A DNA stretch of 64,000 nucleotides. It comes from Eucommia ulmoides. Taxonomy: Eukaryota > Streptophyta > Magnoliopsida > Garryales > Eucommiaceae. The stretch spans positions 7,264,114 through 7,328,113 of the forward strand of contig CM028328.1 of assembly GCA_016647705.1 (NCBI GenBank), in the 5' to 3' direction. The translations under genes were made by a program, and so were the position numbers. Each line of letters begins with the position of its first letter. Within the stretch, counting starts at the first letter, position 1. Positions 35,909 to 48,700 of the stretch are shown one piece after another. The notes beneath the pieces were generated by a model, which did not search any database, had not been told where the DNA came from, and saw only the letters and a program-made list of their open reading frames with translations.

Positions 35909-36360
35909 TACTTCATTTTGATTTTGATTTCGATTTTGATTTCAATCTCGATTTCGATTTCTTTGCGTGGTTAGGATTTCGATTTCGAAATCGAAATCGA
36001 TTTCTTCACGTCTTTAGGGTTTCGATTTTGAAATCGAAATCGATTTTGTGGTTAGGGTTTCAATTTCAAAATCAATTTCGTGGTTAGGGTTTCGATTTCG
36101 AAATCAAAACCGATTTCTTTGCATGGTTAGGGCTTCAATTCCGAAATAGGGCTTCAATTCCGAAATCAAAATCGATTTCGTGGTTAGGGTTTCGATTTCG
36201 AGCTGTAATCGATTTCGATTTCAATTTCTGTATCGGTTTCAATTGGGGTTTAGGATTTCAATTTCGATTTCAATTGGAGTTTAGGATTTTGATTTCGATT
36301 GGCTTTATGATTTCAATTTTGATTGGAGTTTAGGATTGATGATTTATTGATTGTGGTTTA
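35909..36360. repeat. GATTTC-based minisatellite with TTAGGGTTTC units
   Basis: Irregular units of about 40 bp made of GTGGTTAGGGTTTCGATTTC followed by GAAATCGAAATCGATTTC. Each contains a palindrome GATTTCGAAATC. It follows directly after the broken end of Copia-3. The TTAGGGTTT motif resembles plant telomere repeat but is embedded in a longer unit and not in tandem by itself. Confidence 0.7.
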
Positions 36361-36824
36361 AGATTCGTTCTTGATTGTTAGAATAAAATTATTACCAAAC
36401 ACAATTTTGTTCCCAGAACAAAAAAAAAAAAAAAATTGTTACCAAACGCGATTCTGCTTGTACGAAAAAACATAATTCTTATCCCATTCCAAGTGGGATG
36501 GGAACGTTACCAAATAGGCCTTTAGCATATCACTTCTCTAGGCACGCTTTATTATAAAATAAAATAAAAAAGTAATGAAGAAACATAAAAATAAAAATAA
36601 AAAATATTTTTTTCATATTTCAAAAGAAAGAGATAATGGTGAAGGAAAAAAATATAAAAAAATATATATATATTCTTCCATGTTTTGATTCAATGAGATA
36701 TTAGAAGAATATAAATAAACGTCTCCCGAAGATTGATCTTATCTTTTTTATATATTTGATAATTGATCGTGCTTGGGGACATTTAAGAAGAATTATACAA
36801 ATACAGTTTTGGGCATATCACAGT
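36361..36824. other. AT-rich interval, possible MITE end
   Basis: No gene. TTACCAAACGCGATTCTG and CGTTACCAAATAGGCCTTTA (about 36435-36525) look like the ends of small hAT-type elements, but no partner end or target duplication was found. Confidence 0.3.
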
Positions 36825-38476
36825 AAATATACTTATAAAAGTAATCGAATTAAGCACATTAAGAAGTGTGGCCATTTAGAGCGACTTGAATATGTGTACT
36901 TTTAGTTAGGAAGTCTTATAATTGTCCTATCTTTATAAGCAATCACATGTGCAACAAAGGGTTAGTTACGTGAAAAATGAAGAAAATCTCTCTATTTATT
37001 TGTATTTATATTTAATTGGTTTGATTTTATTGCATTTTGAATACTTAGCATGTATTGTTGAAACACCGATACTGTCAAACAATATTCATGTGTTACATGA
37101 TATATCATGTAGCATTCCAAAAGACCGAAAAAATTAAGAAAATTAAAATTCAATTTTTTTTCTATTAAAATTTACGAAGTATTTATTAAAATATAATTTT
37201 TTGTGTAGTTACTAATTGTATGGTAAATCAAACATTGTAATATGATATAAATTTCAATATTATTTATATCGGTTATTGTGTAGACTAAGAGTAAGAGTCA
37301 TTTCACTTTCTTTATTTCTCTCTTTATCTAAAAGTTCAATTTCCATTTCTTTTCTTTTATCTGATAGCTCAATCTCCTCTTTTTCTTTATCTGAAAGTTC
37401 AATCTCTTTTTCTTTATCTGAGTTGATGGATGTATTTGTAGGTTCAGTATTTTCGCCATTGTCTGACAATGCAACTTCTATTATAGTTTTTGTCTTCTTT
37501 TCTTTCTTTCTTGAAATTAATTTTTTCAGAATAATAATAATATTAGAAGATCTTCTAATATTTTCTTAGGGTTACTTTTTAAGATACTTGAATACATTTA
37601 CTATGAACATTCAAAACAATAGGATGTGCAATATAATTTTTGCATTGTCGAAATGTTTCTAACAAAAACTGAAACTTTAGACTACTTTACAAAAAAAAAT
37701 ATGGATTCCATTTAATTCTCGTGTCATTAGGCATATTATCACATGAGCCCGTAACATTTTACAAACATCATGGAGAGGTATATAAATGATTTGATTTGGT
37801 TCAGTTTTGGAAATTAAGAAAATCGGATCGAACATTTTGAATTCTATTATTTAGAAGCTAAAAAATTGTTGGGATCCAGTTTAGTTTAATTCAAGTTATA
37901 TTTTTTATAATTCAACTAAATATTTTGTAAACGTTTAGTTATATAATACACTTGGAAAAAAATCAACATAGCCAAAATATTAATTAGTTTATTATGATTG
38001 AAAAACAAATAGCCATAAAAAAGTCTCGATACATCTCTTAATCTTATACATGCCTTAATCTTAAAAAATCAATTCCTAAAATCTAAAGCTTAAGTTAATG
38101 CAATAATTACACCAATATTTTGTAATTTGATTCTTAATCATTACTTATTGTTAATGATTCGCATACAGTATATCCGTATAGAAGTATATATTAAATAACA
38201 TAAATATACAAAATAAATATTGTGTCACTTCAATTCACTTCTTAAAATTATGAAAAGTTAAAAACTAGAACCGAGCCATTTAAGAACGATTAGGTTTAAT
38301 AACCAAACCGAACCATTGTTTTTAGGGATTCACTACTGGCAAGTAGTTACTAAAGAAGGAAGTAGGGGAAAGGAAGAAAATGAAACGAAAATAAAAAAAA
38401 AAAAAAAAAAAAAAAAAGATAAATGTGTTGATAACATAAAGGTTGAAGTTATAGTAATTAAATATAATATTTTTTT

Positions 38477-40144
38477 GGGTAATTGTTTTTTTTTTCCTCT
38501 ATAGATAGCCTATTAAGAAATCAGACCTCCACTAGCTACATTTAAGTTTTCAATCTCTCAAGAAACTTTAGGAAAAAGTTCCTGCAATTTGGCCATCATG
38601 TTCACACATATTTATGATTCTGTCATTTTGTCCTATGTAATAAGACAAAAGTATGCAAATAGAGCGTTAACATTAACTGTTCAAGCAAAGCACATTGCCT
38701 ATATTACAAAACTACAATTGAATTTCACGTTAACGTTATTGCATTTCATGTTCTTTTTTGTGTGTTCACGTTAATTCATCGTGTTCGTTAACGTTAACGC
38801 ATTTTCACCGCCAGACTATGAGTTTTATCGTTAATGTATTTTGTTTTTTCCTTAGATATTTAACATATTTTGCTTAAATATTTACGTTAACGTTATGTTG
38901 CAAACTTTTAACTTGTGCGTGTTAACGTTAATTACCATATGTGGTATTTTTTTCATTTTGAGCTAATGTGTGTTTGCGTTGGATTTATGTTAATGTTAAT
39001 GCATATTTTTGGGTTCTCTTTTGTGTTAACGTTAACGAGTTTCACATTGTCTGAAAGAAACATGTGTGTGAAAATCACGCAAACACTAGCGTTAACGTAA
39101 AATTGAACACTCCATCCACCTCCACCACCATTCATATCACCACCATCAACACCGAAAGTTTCTAACAGTTGTATACGTTGTTCCCGTCGTCATCGCCATT
39201 GGAAACTGTCGCTCTTCCCGCTGCTCCCTTACGAACCTGATGTTAGGTTTAGAGAGAGAGAGAGAGATGTTATGGGTTTCCAGATCTGAAAAACCAAATC
39301 TCAAATAGAGAGAAAGAAAGAGATAGAAAGAAAGTTAACCGCCGGATCCATGAACATCATTACTACTAAAGTAAAATAGAGGACGTGGTGACGGTGGAAA
39401 GAACCGGCGACCCATCAAAGCTCGTCGTCGTTGCAGATGGAGAGGGAGAGAGATTTTTAACGTCATTGTCGCAAAGAGCTCGTCGCCATCGCAAAAAGCT
39501 TGCCTCCGTCACTCATTTCATACTCCCCTGGTTGCCGTCACAAGCTCTTCGCCGTTGAAAGGTCGGAGTGTTTGAAGTGGTTGGAGCAGCATCAACGACA
39601 GTCAGTGATCTATCATTTGGCAGTGGTGGGACTCTCTCTAGCGAGCAGCTCAACGAATTGGCCATGGGATTGGAGATGACTGGGAATAGATTTCTCTGGG
39701 TGGTGAAAAGCCCCAACAAGAAGGCTTCTCACACCACTTACTTCACTGCCCGGAGCTCCGACGACCCACTGAAATTCTACCTTGCTGGATTTTTTGGACT
39801 GCCACATATGATGTTAAGTTTAGACTTTAGAGATATATAGAAAAATAAGAGAGAGAGAGAGGGTCTGATTTCTTTCACGCGATGCTAGGTTTAGAGAGTG
39901 AGTGAGAGAGAGAGAGAGAGAAAGAGTTTAGAGTAAACAATTAACGTAAATAAGAGAAATATGGTTTGTTTCAGGGGTAAATGTGTCTTTTTACTATCTT
40001 CTTTGTCTGCCAAAGGACCAAAAACTTAATTGATTGTACATGGAGATCTGATCTCTAAACAAACTGTTCAAAATAATTTTTTTTCTACATAACCTCTTGA
40101 ATGAGGACTAAATAATAAAAATCTCTATTTTTTATTTTTTATTT
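38477..40144. mobile_element. TIR element E3 carrying a UGT72 fragment
   Basis: Block D is the empty site: D runs AATATAATATTTTTTTATAAG, and C has E3 between ATTTTTTT (38469-38476) and ATTTTTTT (40145-40152). The arms pair imperfectly near 38520-38555 and 40025-40065 (AAATCAGACCTCCA against AGATCAGATCTCCA). At 38660-39100 the word GTTAACGTTAAC or halves of it recur eight or more times. At 39120-39840 a GC-richer region includes a host gene fragment. No transposase. The target repeat is low complexity, so exact ends may be off by a few bases. Confidence 0.65.
39560..39807 (+). pseudogene. Captured fragment of a UGT72-type UDP-glucosyltransferase
   Basis: Plus-strand translation gives [15 protein letters not shown] in one frame, then, after one frame change near 39615, [35 protein letters not shown] and then [12 protein letters not shown]. 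This is the start of the C-terminal domain of family 1 glycosyltransferases of the hydroquinone/arbutin glucosyltransferase group (S(F/V)GSGGTLS.EQ..ELA.GLE.SG.RFLWV). The PSPG box that binds UDP-sugar lies downstream in the family and is absent. About 80 codons; not a functional enzyme. It sits within E3. Confidence 0.8.
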
Positions 40145-41283
40145 ATTTTTTTATAAGAGATATATTGGGGAAAAAAACACATAGAATGACCCAAAAGATA
40201 GTTAAAGTAACTTAAAATAGATTAAGTAAATAGTTAGAAATTTTGACATAATTTATTGACAATAATTGAAATTATTTTTAGGTGTCTGCACAACTACACA
40301 AAATATTATGTATACCTTTTTGTAAAAAAATTCCTCTATTTATCAATATTTTTTATGAACATGTAGTAATTCTATTTGATAGAATAAGAATTGGCTTTAA
40401 GAAGGCATCTACTTAAATTTTAATTTGAAGAAAAACAAAATCCTTTAAAATAAATTACTTTAAATTTTTTTTTTTAAATATTTAAGAAAAAAAAAAAAGG
40501 ACTAGAAATAATACCAAACAACTTGTTGAGACCCATTTTCTTCGTACAAGTTTTGGATTATAAGTTTGTTGTATTGTTGTAATATTTTGATAGTTTAAAA
40601 CTATTTAAATAGGCTTTTATTTCTTCGATATTTATCAATTTGAAAAAAAAAATCATTATTAATTTCCAATTTCCATTAATTTTACAATATTCGTTTGACC
40701 ATATTTATTTCAATATCTTTTAGAGAATAAATAGGTTAAATAAAGGTTTAACATCATTGATCTTCCTTCCCATTTGGCATGTTACTTAGGGAATTGAATA
40801 TTAAATTTATTAGATTAACGTTGCAGAATGTAAAAAAATAAATCACTTTTAATAAAAATTTCTCTAAGTCGTAACTATCCATAATAATATTAAAATAATA
40901 AAACATTCATCAATTAAATAATAAAACATGCATCAATTAAATCACGTATACCTTCTTTAGACGATTAAGGCTTAAACTGCTAGTTTCCGAGACATGATTT
41001 AAATAAGCTCTTCCGAAGCGCAACTAGTCATGATTACAAATAGGTAATCGACACTGATTCTCTCAAAAGTAACTCTTCAATTGTATCCCAATTTCATATA
41101 TCTCTTGAATAACATAAAAGGGTATATATAGCTTGGTTTTAGGGCATCCCTAGAATCAAGTTGTGACAAAAATCGTCTCCCCAATTACAACATAATAAAA
41201 TCTCTAAATTAGGAAGGCAACAATCACATATAATTTTAACCTTATTTAATACTCCCCCTCAAGTTAGTGCATGGATATCCCAC

Positions 41284-42479
41284 TGTAATGATCCGGTTTC
41301 CTAATGCCACTACTTGGTTTCTCCTATAGAGAATTCTACCCCAAATACTCTAACATTTATAATTAAATTAGTTTTTCTAATAATTTCGCTTCGATACCAC
41401 CTGTGACGACCTGATTTCCCAAGACCGCTACACTCGGTTTCTTCCATTGGAGAATTTAGACCAAAATCCGATTGACCAAACTTTTATTCTATAAAATCTG
41501 GTAAATTTATATTGCGATGGTGTCAAGTAATTAATAATTCATCTTATGAAAATATTTTAATTTACAATGCAGGGACGAAAATTATTATTATCGAATTAAC
41601 CGATTACAATAATAAATAATAAATATAATTTTTACAAATAGAAATTTAAGTAGATTTCACATCGTCGTTTCCTTCTCACCGGCCCTACAATCAAAACTCT
41701 GAGGTTGTGAGACAACACTCATTAGAACTTCAATCCCTCTGATACATGTATTTAATTAACGCGACAAATAAAACACATAAACATGATTTTTACATAATCA
41801 CAATTATTTCATAAAACTTAACAGTTAAAATTCAATAACAATAACCACATAAATCTCACAATAGAAAAATTAAATACATATATTAAAAAAGTTAAAAAGT
41901 CTACCTGAAATCCGAAACCGAAATTTGAACCGGAATATTCCGAACCGGAGGCATATATGTTTTTTTTTCCGTCACCCTGTTTTCGCCAAAAGAAACTCCA
42001 AAAACTTATATATATTATATAATATTTATCATATATATCGCCCCTCAAACTCCTCAAATGATCAACCTCGCATAGCATATATTATAATATGAGTTTTTTT
42101 TTTTTTTTTTATTATTATTATTATCATGTTGAAACGTGTCATGTTAAGCATATATATATATATATATATATAATTTTATTATGTGTTGTCTTCATTGCAT
42201 GAAGACAACACATTTTAATATTTATATTATTTTTTTATTATTTATATAAATATCCTCCTTAAAATAAAATAAAAATCTTAATTATACCTCAAAACTCTAA
42301 AAAATATTTTTTAAATAACATATTAGTCCCCAAAACTTCTAAAATCAATTTAAAATAAATATTTAATTTCAAAAAATTATCAAATATTATTTATACCATA
42401 AATTTGCAAAATCGTCCTAAAAATATTAAACTTATATAAAATAAATTTTTTTTTGAATATAAATTTTCGGAGTATTACA
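41284..42479 (-). mobile_element. Short LTR-type element nested in Copia-2
   Basis: Perfect 5 bp target repeat CCCAC (41279-41283 and 42480-42484). The ends are TGTAATGATCC and GGAGTATTACA, so TG...CA. On the minus strand an LTR-like unit (42479-41402) begins TGTAATACTCCGAAAATTT and ends in CGTCACA, followed by a Met-tRNA-like primer site (TGGTATCGAAGC). After about 65 bp comes a 45 bp stretch resembling the end of the LTR again. This is an LTR, primer site and second LTR end with nearly all of the interior missing. No coding region; a deletion derivative. The perfect target repeat suggests it is fairly young. Confidence 0.7.
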
Positions 42480-45447
42480 CCCACATTCCCAACTTGTCTA
42501 AATTTTTTAAGAATATCTTATTTGAGAATGCTTTGGTGTGGATATCAATTAATTGATCCTCTGATTAAATCTTAGGTAATTCTACAATCTTTCCATTCAA
42601 CTTTTTCTTAATGAAAAATTTGTCGACCTCGACGTGTTTTGTACGGTCATGTTGAACTGGATTATGATGTCATATGATGTTTTATTGTCATAAAACAATT
42701 AGATAGGTTGTTGAGATAATTAACCAAATTCCTGTAAAATGAGTCTGAGCCATAATGTCTCATAGAGTATTTTTTTCAAACCTCTAAATTCAGTTTCTGC
42801 ACTTGAGCGAGCTACAACATTTTATTTCTTGCTTTTCCATGTTACAAGGTTACCTCCTAGAAAGGTAAAGTATCCAAAAGTAGACTGTCTATCACCTACA
42901 TCACCAACCTGATTAGCATCAATATAGGCTTATATGCTTTGATGGTCTGTGTTGTTCGTGAATAATACTCATTTTCCTGGAGCAGACTTTAGGTATCTCA
43001 AAATGCAAATAACTGCATTTATATGTTGTTCTCCAGGATTATGCATAAATCGGTTGACAATACTCAAAGCATAAGTTAGATCTGGTCTGGTATGAGATAA
43101 GTACAATAATCTCTCTACAGTTTTTGGTATCTTCATTTGTCAATTGGTACCTCGTTGGGCTCAACACATAGCTTTAAACCTTCTTCTATTGGTATATTAA
43201 CTGGTTAACATGTTGACATACCAATATCTTGTAATAGATTTAGACCATATTTTCTTTAAGATTAAACTATTCTTTTGTTAAATCGGGATACTTCAATACC
43301 ACGAAAATAATTTAGAGGGCCTAGATCTTTCATTTCAAATTCTTTGGACAAGTAATTTTGCAAGACCTTCCTGTCATTAAGATCATTCCTTGTAACCACT
43401 ATATCGTCTACATATACAATTAGCGCAATTATCTTACCTTACTCTCTTTTTAGGAAAATAGTATGATCTGAGTTGCTTTGATGGTAGCCAAAGGCTATCA
43501 TAGATTTTGTAAATCTTCCAAATCAAGCTCTAAGAGACTCCTTCAGCCCATACAATGATTTCTTTAGTCTGCAAACCTTCCAACTGTGTCTTTTGGGTAT
43601 CATGCATCTCGGTGGGAGATCCATGTAGACTTATTCAGATAATTGACCATGTAAAAATGTATTATTCATATCAAATTGTTGTAAGGGTCAATCCAAGTTT
43701 GTAGCTAAAGACAACAGAACATGAATTGTGTTAATTTTGGCTACAGATGCAAATGTTTCTGTGTAATCAATCCAGTAGGTTTGAGTGTATCCTTTTACCA
43801 CCAATCTCTTTTTAAAGCATTCAATTATGTCATCAGCCTTGTACTTCATGATGTAAATCCACCGACATCCAACTCGTTTCTTTCTTGATAGAGGATCAAC
43901 TAATTCCCATGTTTTATTTTTTTTTTCCCAGAGATTTTATCTCCTCGTTCATAGGTGCTTTCCACCTAGGATTAGATAAGCGTTCTTGTACACTGTTAGA
44001 AATAGATACAACAGATAATTGATTCACAAATAACATATTTGATTCTGACAAATGATGGTTAGACACGAAATGACACATGTGATATTTCACTTTAGTAGAG
44101 AGTTCAGGTTCATATGTGGATTTAGGAATACCTCTCATGTAATGTAGTGGTAATTATCTTCTGTGTGGCTCAGGAACATCTTCAGTAGATGATTGGTGTG
44201 ATATGTCGACCGAGAATGGAGCCATATTTTCTAGAATCTCAGTTTCTGGCTGAGTTGGAGATAAATCCACATCTTCAGTTATTGGGTGCTGATCACTTAC
44301 TTCTTTGATTATTCGGTGCTCATTACCATTTTGATCTAATGTCATACCACTTAAGTCCAATTCACCCATTTTATCATTTATTCGAGTCTGTGAGTCATCA
44401 CCACTAGAATCCAACGTCATACCAGTTATATCTTAGTTGCCCACATCTTGGTTATCATATTCTAGACTTTGAATTTTCTTTTGGTACTCCCCTTGAAATT
44501 TAGGTTTGGAGAAATACATTATATCTTCATGGAAAACAACATCCGTAGTGATAAATAATCGTCATGTTGGAGGATGATAGCACCGATATCCTTTTTAATG
44601 TGTGGCATACCCAACAAAAGCACATCTCAATACTTGAGAAGTTAACTTGGTGCGTTGATGGTTATGTAGATGTACAAACACCACATATCCAAAGACATGA
44701 GGAGGTAAACTTGAGACAGATGGAGCCACAATCCCATTATTGAGAGTTTGGAACGATGTTTGGAAATTGAGGGTGTTGGAATGTACCTGATTGATTAAAT
44801 AAGCTGTTGAAGTTAAAGCTTCTCCCCAATAAGACAAAGGTATATGGGCTTCAATTGGTAAAGCTCGAAAAACTTTGCTCGGCTACTCCATTTTGCTGAG
44901 GTGTGGTGGAGCAAGTTGTGTGATGGATCATTCCTTGTGCTTACAAATAATGTTGAAATTAAGTACTATGATATTCTCCACCATTGTTATTGCGAATAAC
45001 TTGAATCTTTCTATTGTACTGAGTTTTAATTCTTTTATCAAATTTTTGGAGTATTGAATTCACTTTACTTTTAGATTTCATCAAGTAAAGCCATGTCATC
45101 CTAGTACAATCATCAATAAACGTTATAAACCAACTGACCCACCCAAAATAGTGACTTTCGATGGACCCTAGACGTCAGAATGAATAATCATAAATGAAAG
45201 TTAACTTTTATTCAACCGTAATGAAAACGAAGCATGATGGCTTTTTGCAAATTCACAAGTATCACAGTGAAAACTAGAAACATCGACTCCAGTAAATAAA
45301 CTAGGAAATAATATTTTGAGATATCCAAACGAAGCATGTCCAAACCGGCGATACTATAACCATATTTTTTTTCATCTTCAGAATCAGCTACTGCCAGAGC
45401 TTATCGTTGGCTTTCAGTACTTTTTGATTTAAAGTCCAAGTAATATA

Positions 45448-45738
45448 CACTACAAGATAAAATACTTTTCATCACGCTTAGTAAATATAATTTATCTCGG
45501 TTTTTTAATAAACTGTGATTATATAATTATACATGACATTTAATCTCATTTGAAAACAATTGTGTGATAAAAAAAATCTTCTTATCTCATAATTTTAATC
45601 AACTGTGATAGTATGTAATCCGTTTTCACCACGGTTTTTTTATTTTAATGGAGATAATAAGTTTCTTTTCACTTTTTTTTTACTTGTTAAATCCAACATC
45701 TCTTCATTCACTCCCATACCCTAGAAACCGCACAGCCA

Positions 45739-45777
<39 letters not shown>

Positions 45778-48700
45778 GATCGATGTAGCCTCTCTTTCTC
45801 TCTCTCTCTCTCGAAATCGACATCACAACTTTGGGGATCTCTCTATCACCTTCGCCATCGCCATCACAGCTCTGGCGATCTTTCATCTCGAAATCGCCAT
45901 CGATCTCGAACTCAAAATCGAAATCGCCATCGCAAATTTGCCATCGCCATCGCTAAGTTTTCTCTCGATCTCGAAATCGCTGAGTTCTCTCACTCTTGAT
46001 CTCACTATTGATTTCTCTTTCTTTTTCTAGTACTGCTCTATCACAGCTTCCGGTGTTGTTCCCTTGGTGTAGGAAGATCGCAGTCAATCCGCAACTGTGA
46101 AGCATCCGGCCAACGATGAAGTCGTCTTCAGCAGATGCTACCTCAGATCCGTGGCAGTTCGAGCTTCGTGGTTCAATCCATGCCTTCAAATCAGGACGTC
46201 GTGCTCCATTTTCATAAGCTCCTTCTTCTGAAATTTAATTTCTACTTCAGGGTTTTAATTTAGATCTTCATTGTCATTGAAAATACGTTAAATACCATAA
46301 TTGTTAGTGTTAAGATCTTTTAACATCGTTTAATGGTTGTTTGAAATGTTTGAAATTCAGAACTGAAGATGAATGTGAAGGATTCCTTTGTGCTTTCTAT
46401 CTGATTCTCCTCCCTACTTTTCAATTGTTCTTTTTTATTCGTCCTTAACTAATGGTTGATTCATATGATTATGATGTACAACACCAAAGAAGGAGGATGA
46501 GCTTTGAAAATCTCTGAATAATGCTAAAAATTCCACTTAATATATTGATGGATACTGTTATGCTTTTGTCTCTTGAATTAGGCTACATGACTGCATGTCA
46601 AGATAAATTTCCAATGAGAGAACAGATTGGAATAATGAATTCTACCTAATTCAATTATGTTTACAACTCCCTATTTTTCTTTCAATCACAGGTGAAGGTA
46701 CTAGCCTGCTTCACCTACACAGTACATATCATCATGATCTCAAAATATATAGTTCAGATGAGGGTCGTGTACAGGTTAGCTTCTGGACCCTGAAATACAT
46801 GTTTATGTTGTTATGAGAGCTGATACCAAATTGGTTGTTTGGGGTCTTCTTGTTCCCAAATACCCAAATAGTTTTCTGTAAGAAGGCTGCACATTTCAAA
46901 ATCAGATTTTATGAGTCCCATAGGTAAAATTAAAATATCACTCCTTTGGTTTATTCCCTTGGGTTTGTGTATTATGAAGGGAGGGTATGAGGAGTGTGTG
47001 TCTACCACTGTTAGTTTGGGGCACATTGAGGTTGTATATAACAGTACAACTAAGAGGTGATTTCTCTCTTATATCTTACTTTTGAATTGGATGCTTCTAT
47101 GAATTTTTTGGATTTGTTTGAGCTTTTCTCCTATTTGTCCTTCAAAATTTCAGGGTATTTGTATTTTGATCTTGATTTTCCAATTGGGTGCTTGAATTTC
47201 CTTTTGTGCATGTTCCTTGATCTCCATTTTCATTGTGCAACCTGTGAGCATATCCCTTTATTAACTCCATGACTTTGAGTTGTGTATGCCTTACATTTTT
47301 AACAAACGTTTGCAGCAGAATTTGCTAAAGGCCTTATTGTCTTGAAAGGACAATTAACACCGATCTTGGTATTTGAAGTTGTTTGATTTCTCTCTTGTTC
47401 TGTTTATTCATATAACTGAGATGGCTGACAATTTTTATTTTAAGGTTTCACTAGTTAGCAAGGACTCCTCTATGTTGATGGACTTGACAATGCTAGTATT
47501 GAGATGGAAGATGTAAAGGTTTTTGTTTTTCATTTACCTAGTTCCAACGTATTGTATTATATTTGTGTCAAAAATCAAAAGGTTAAATTGATGAAAATTA
47601 TCATATCCATCAACTTTGAACATCATTTGATTTTGGTTGAATTAAGTTTGACATGTAGCATACAAGTTATATGTTATAACTCATTTCATAGTTATTTCTT
47701 CTACAGTTCTACCCACTTCTTGCCTCCATCATGCCTAGACTAGTTTGGTTCCTTTTTTTTTTTTTTTTTTTATCAAGGATTACTCATAGAGATATTCTAA
47801 AGTGAAGAATCAACGATGGCTTTCTTGATTGATCAAGAGTAGCACATTATGCTTGTGCCCCTTGTAAAGGGAGCGGTGTTAGTATCAATAATCCAGAAAA
47901 ATGCATCCAATAATTGGTTCAATTTCAATTGTAGTGTAAATTTTACGTGAAAATCTAAATGAGCATCAATTTTACCCTAATGTTTCATCAAGTAATTCAA
48001 TTTAGTAGGGGAAAATGGTTATTATGTTTTAATTAGGTGTTAAGGTATTTAGAAGTAAAAAATTTAGGTCGATTGCATGTTCTATTTTTCTATAGTAGTG
48101 ATTCTTTTCCCCATCTTTTTCCCCAGACTCATTTGAATGAGATGATAACTTCTGAAGTGAAGACAATTCATAATGGCGGATCATCTGGAAACCCTTGGAT
48201 GGTTGATGGGGCTGGACTTCTCCCAAATGCTTCTCAACTTCTGCCTAAACTGGTAATAACTCTTGATATGTCTTGTACTGCTACCTAGTTTCATTTGTTT
48301 ATACTCGGAAATCATAATCCTTGATAAAGAATCAGTTATCTATCACATGTTTTATTTCGACTAATTCAGGGCTACTTTATGCAATTATAATATGTAATAT
48401 CAACGCTAGTTTGCTTCAGAGTCCTAGCTTTCAAAAAAATGGTTAGGAATTGCATGTTAAGAAGAAAGAATGAAATAATGTAAGTGAACGAGAAAATTTT
48501 CTTTAGTTAATTGACCTTTGGTTTGTTTTCCTACTTTCAAATCTTTTAACTAGGTCAAACTGACTAAAAAGGTCACCGAACAAGTGAGACTACTTGCCAA
48601 GGATGAAGATGAGAAACTTGCAGAGACTGGCTCATATGATGTAATACCTCCATATGATCAAGCAAGGGCACTTGGTAAAACAAATATAGATGTTGATCGT

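Larger units (their letters stand above)
37260..40536 (-). pseudogene. Two-exon Lys/Glu-rich gene, block C, decayed
   Basis: Exon 1 (40536-40515) reads MGLNKLF with a GTATTA donor. Exon 2 lies at about 37509-37260. A G-to-A change turns the acceptor TTTCAG/GAAAG of blocks A, B and D into TTTCAAGAAAG. An AG one base further on would shift the frame. Beyond it the old frame continues with expanded repeat units (SDKEKEIEL, SDKEKEEIEL, SDKRKEMEIEL) and then ends early, without the conserved YNDVEEYE...FYDYLK end. The intron also holds the 1.7 kb TIR element at 38477-40144. Presumed non-functional. Confidence 0.65.

Noticed and set aside
36030-36200. Interstitial telomere repeat
   Set aside because: TTAGGGTTT occurs once per 40 bp unit, not in head-to-tail 7 bp tandem.
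41402-42479. Simple solo LTR
   Set aside because: The target repeats lie at 41279-41283 and 42480-42484, so the primer site and a second LTR end belong to the same insertion.
47057-47272. 71-codon open frame in the CACTA
   Set aside because: It falls in an intron of the captured VIH fragment and has no conserved motif.
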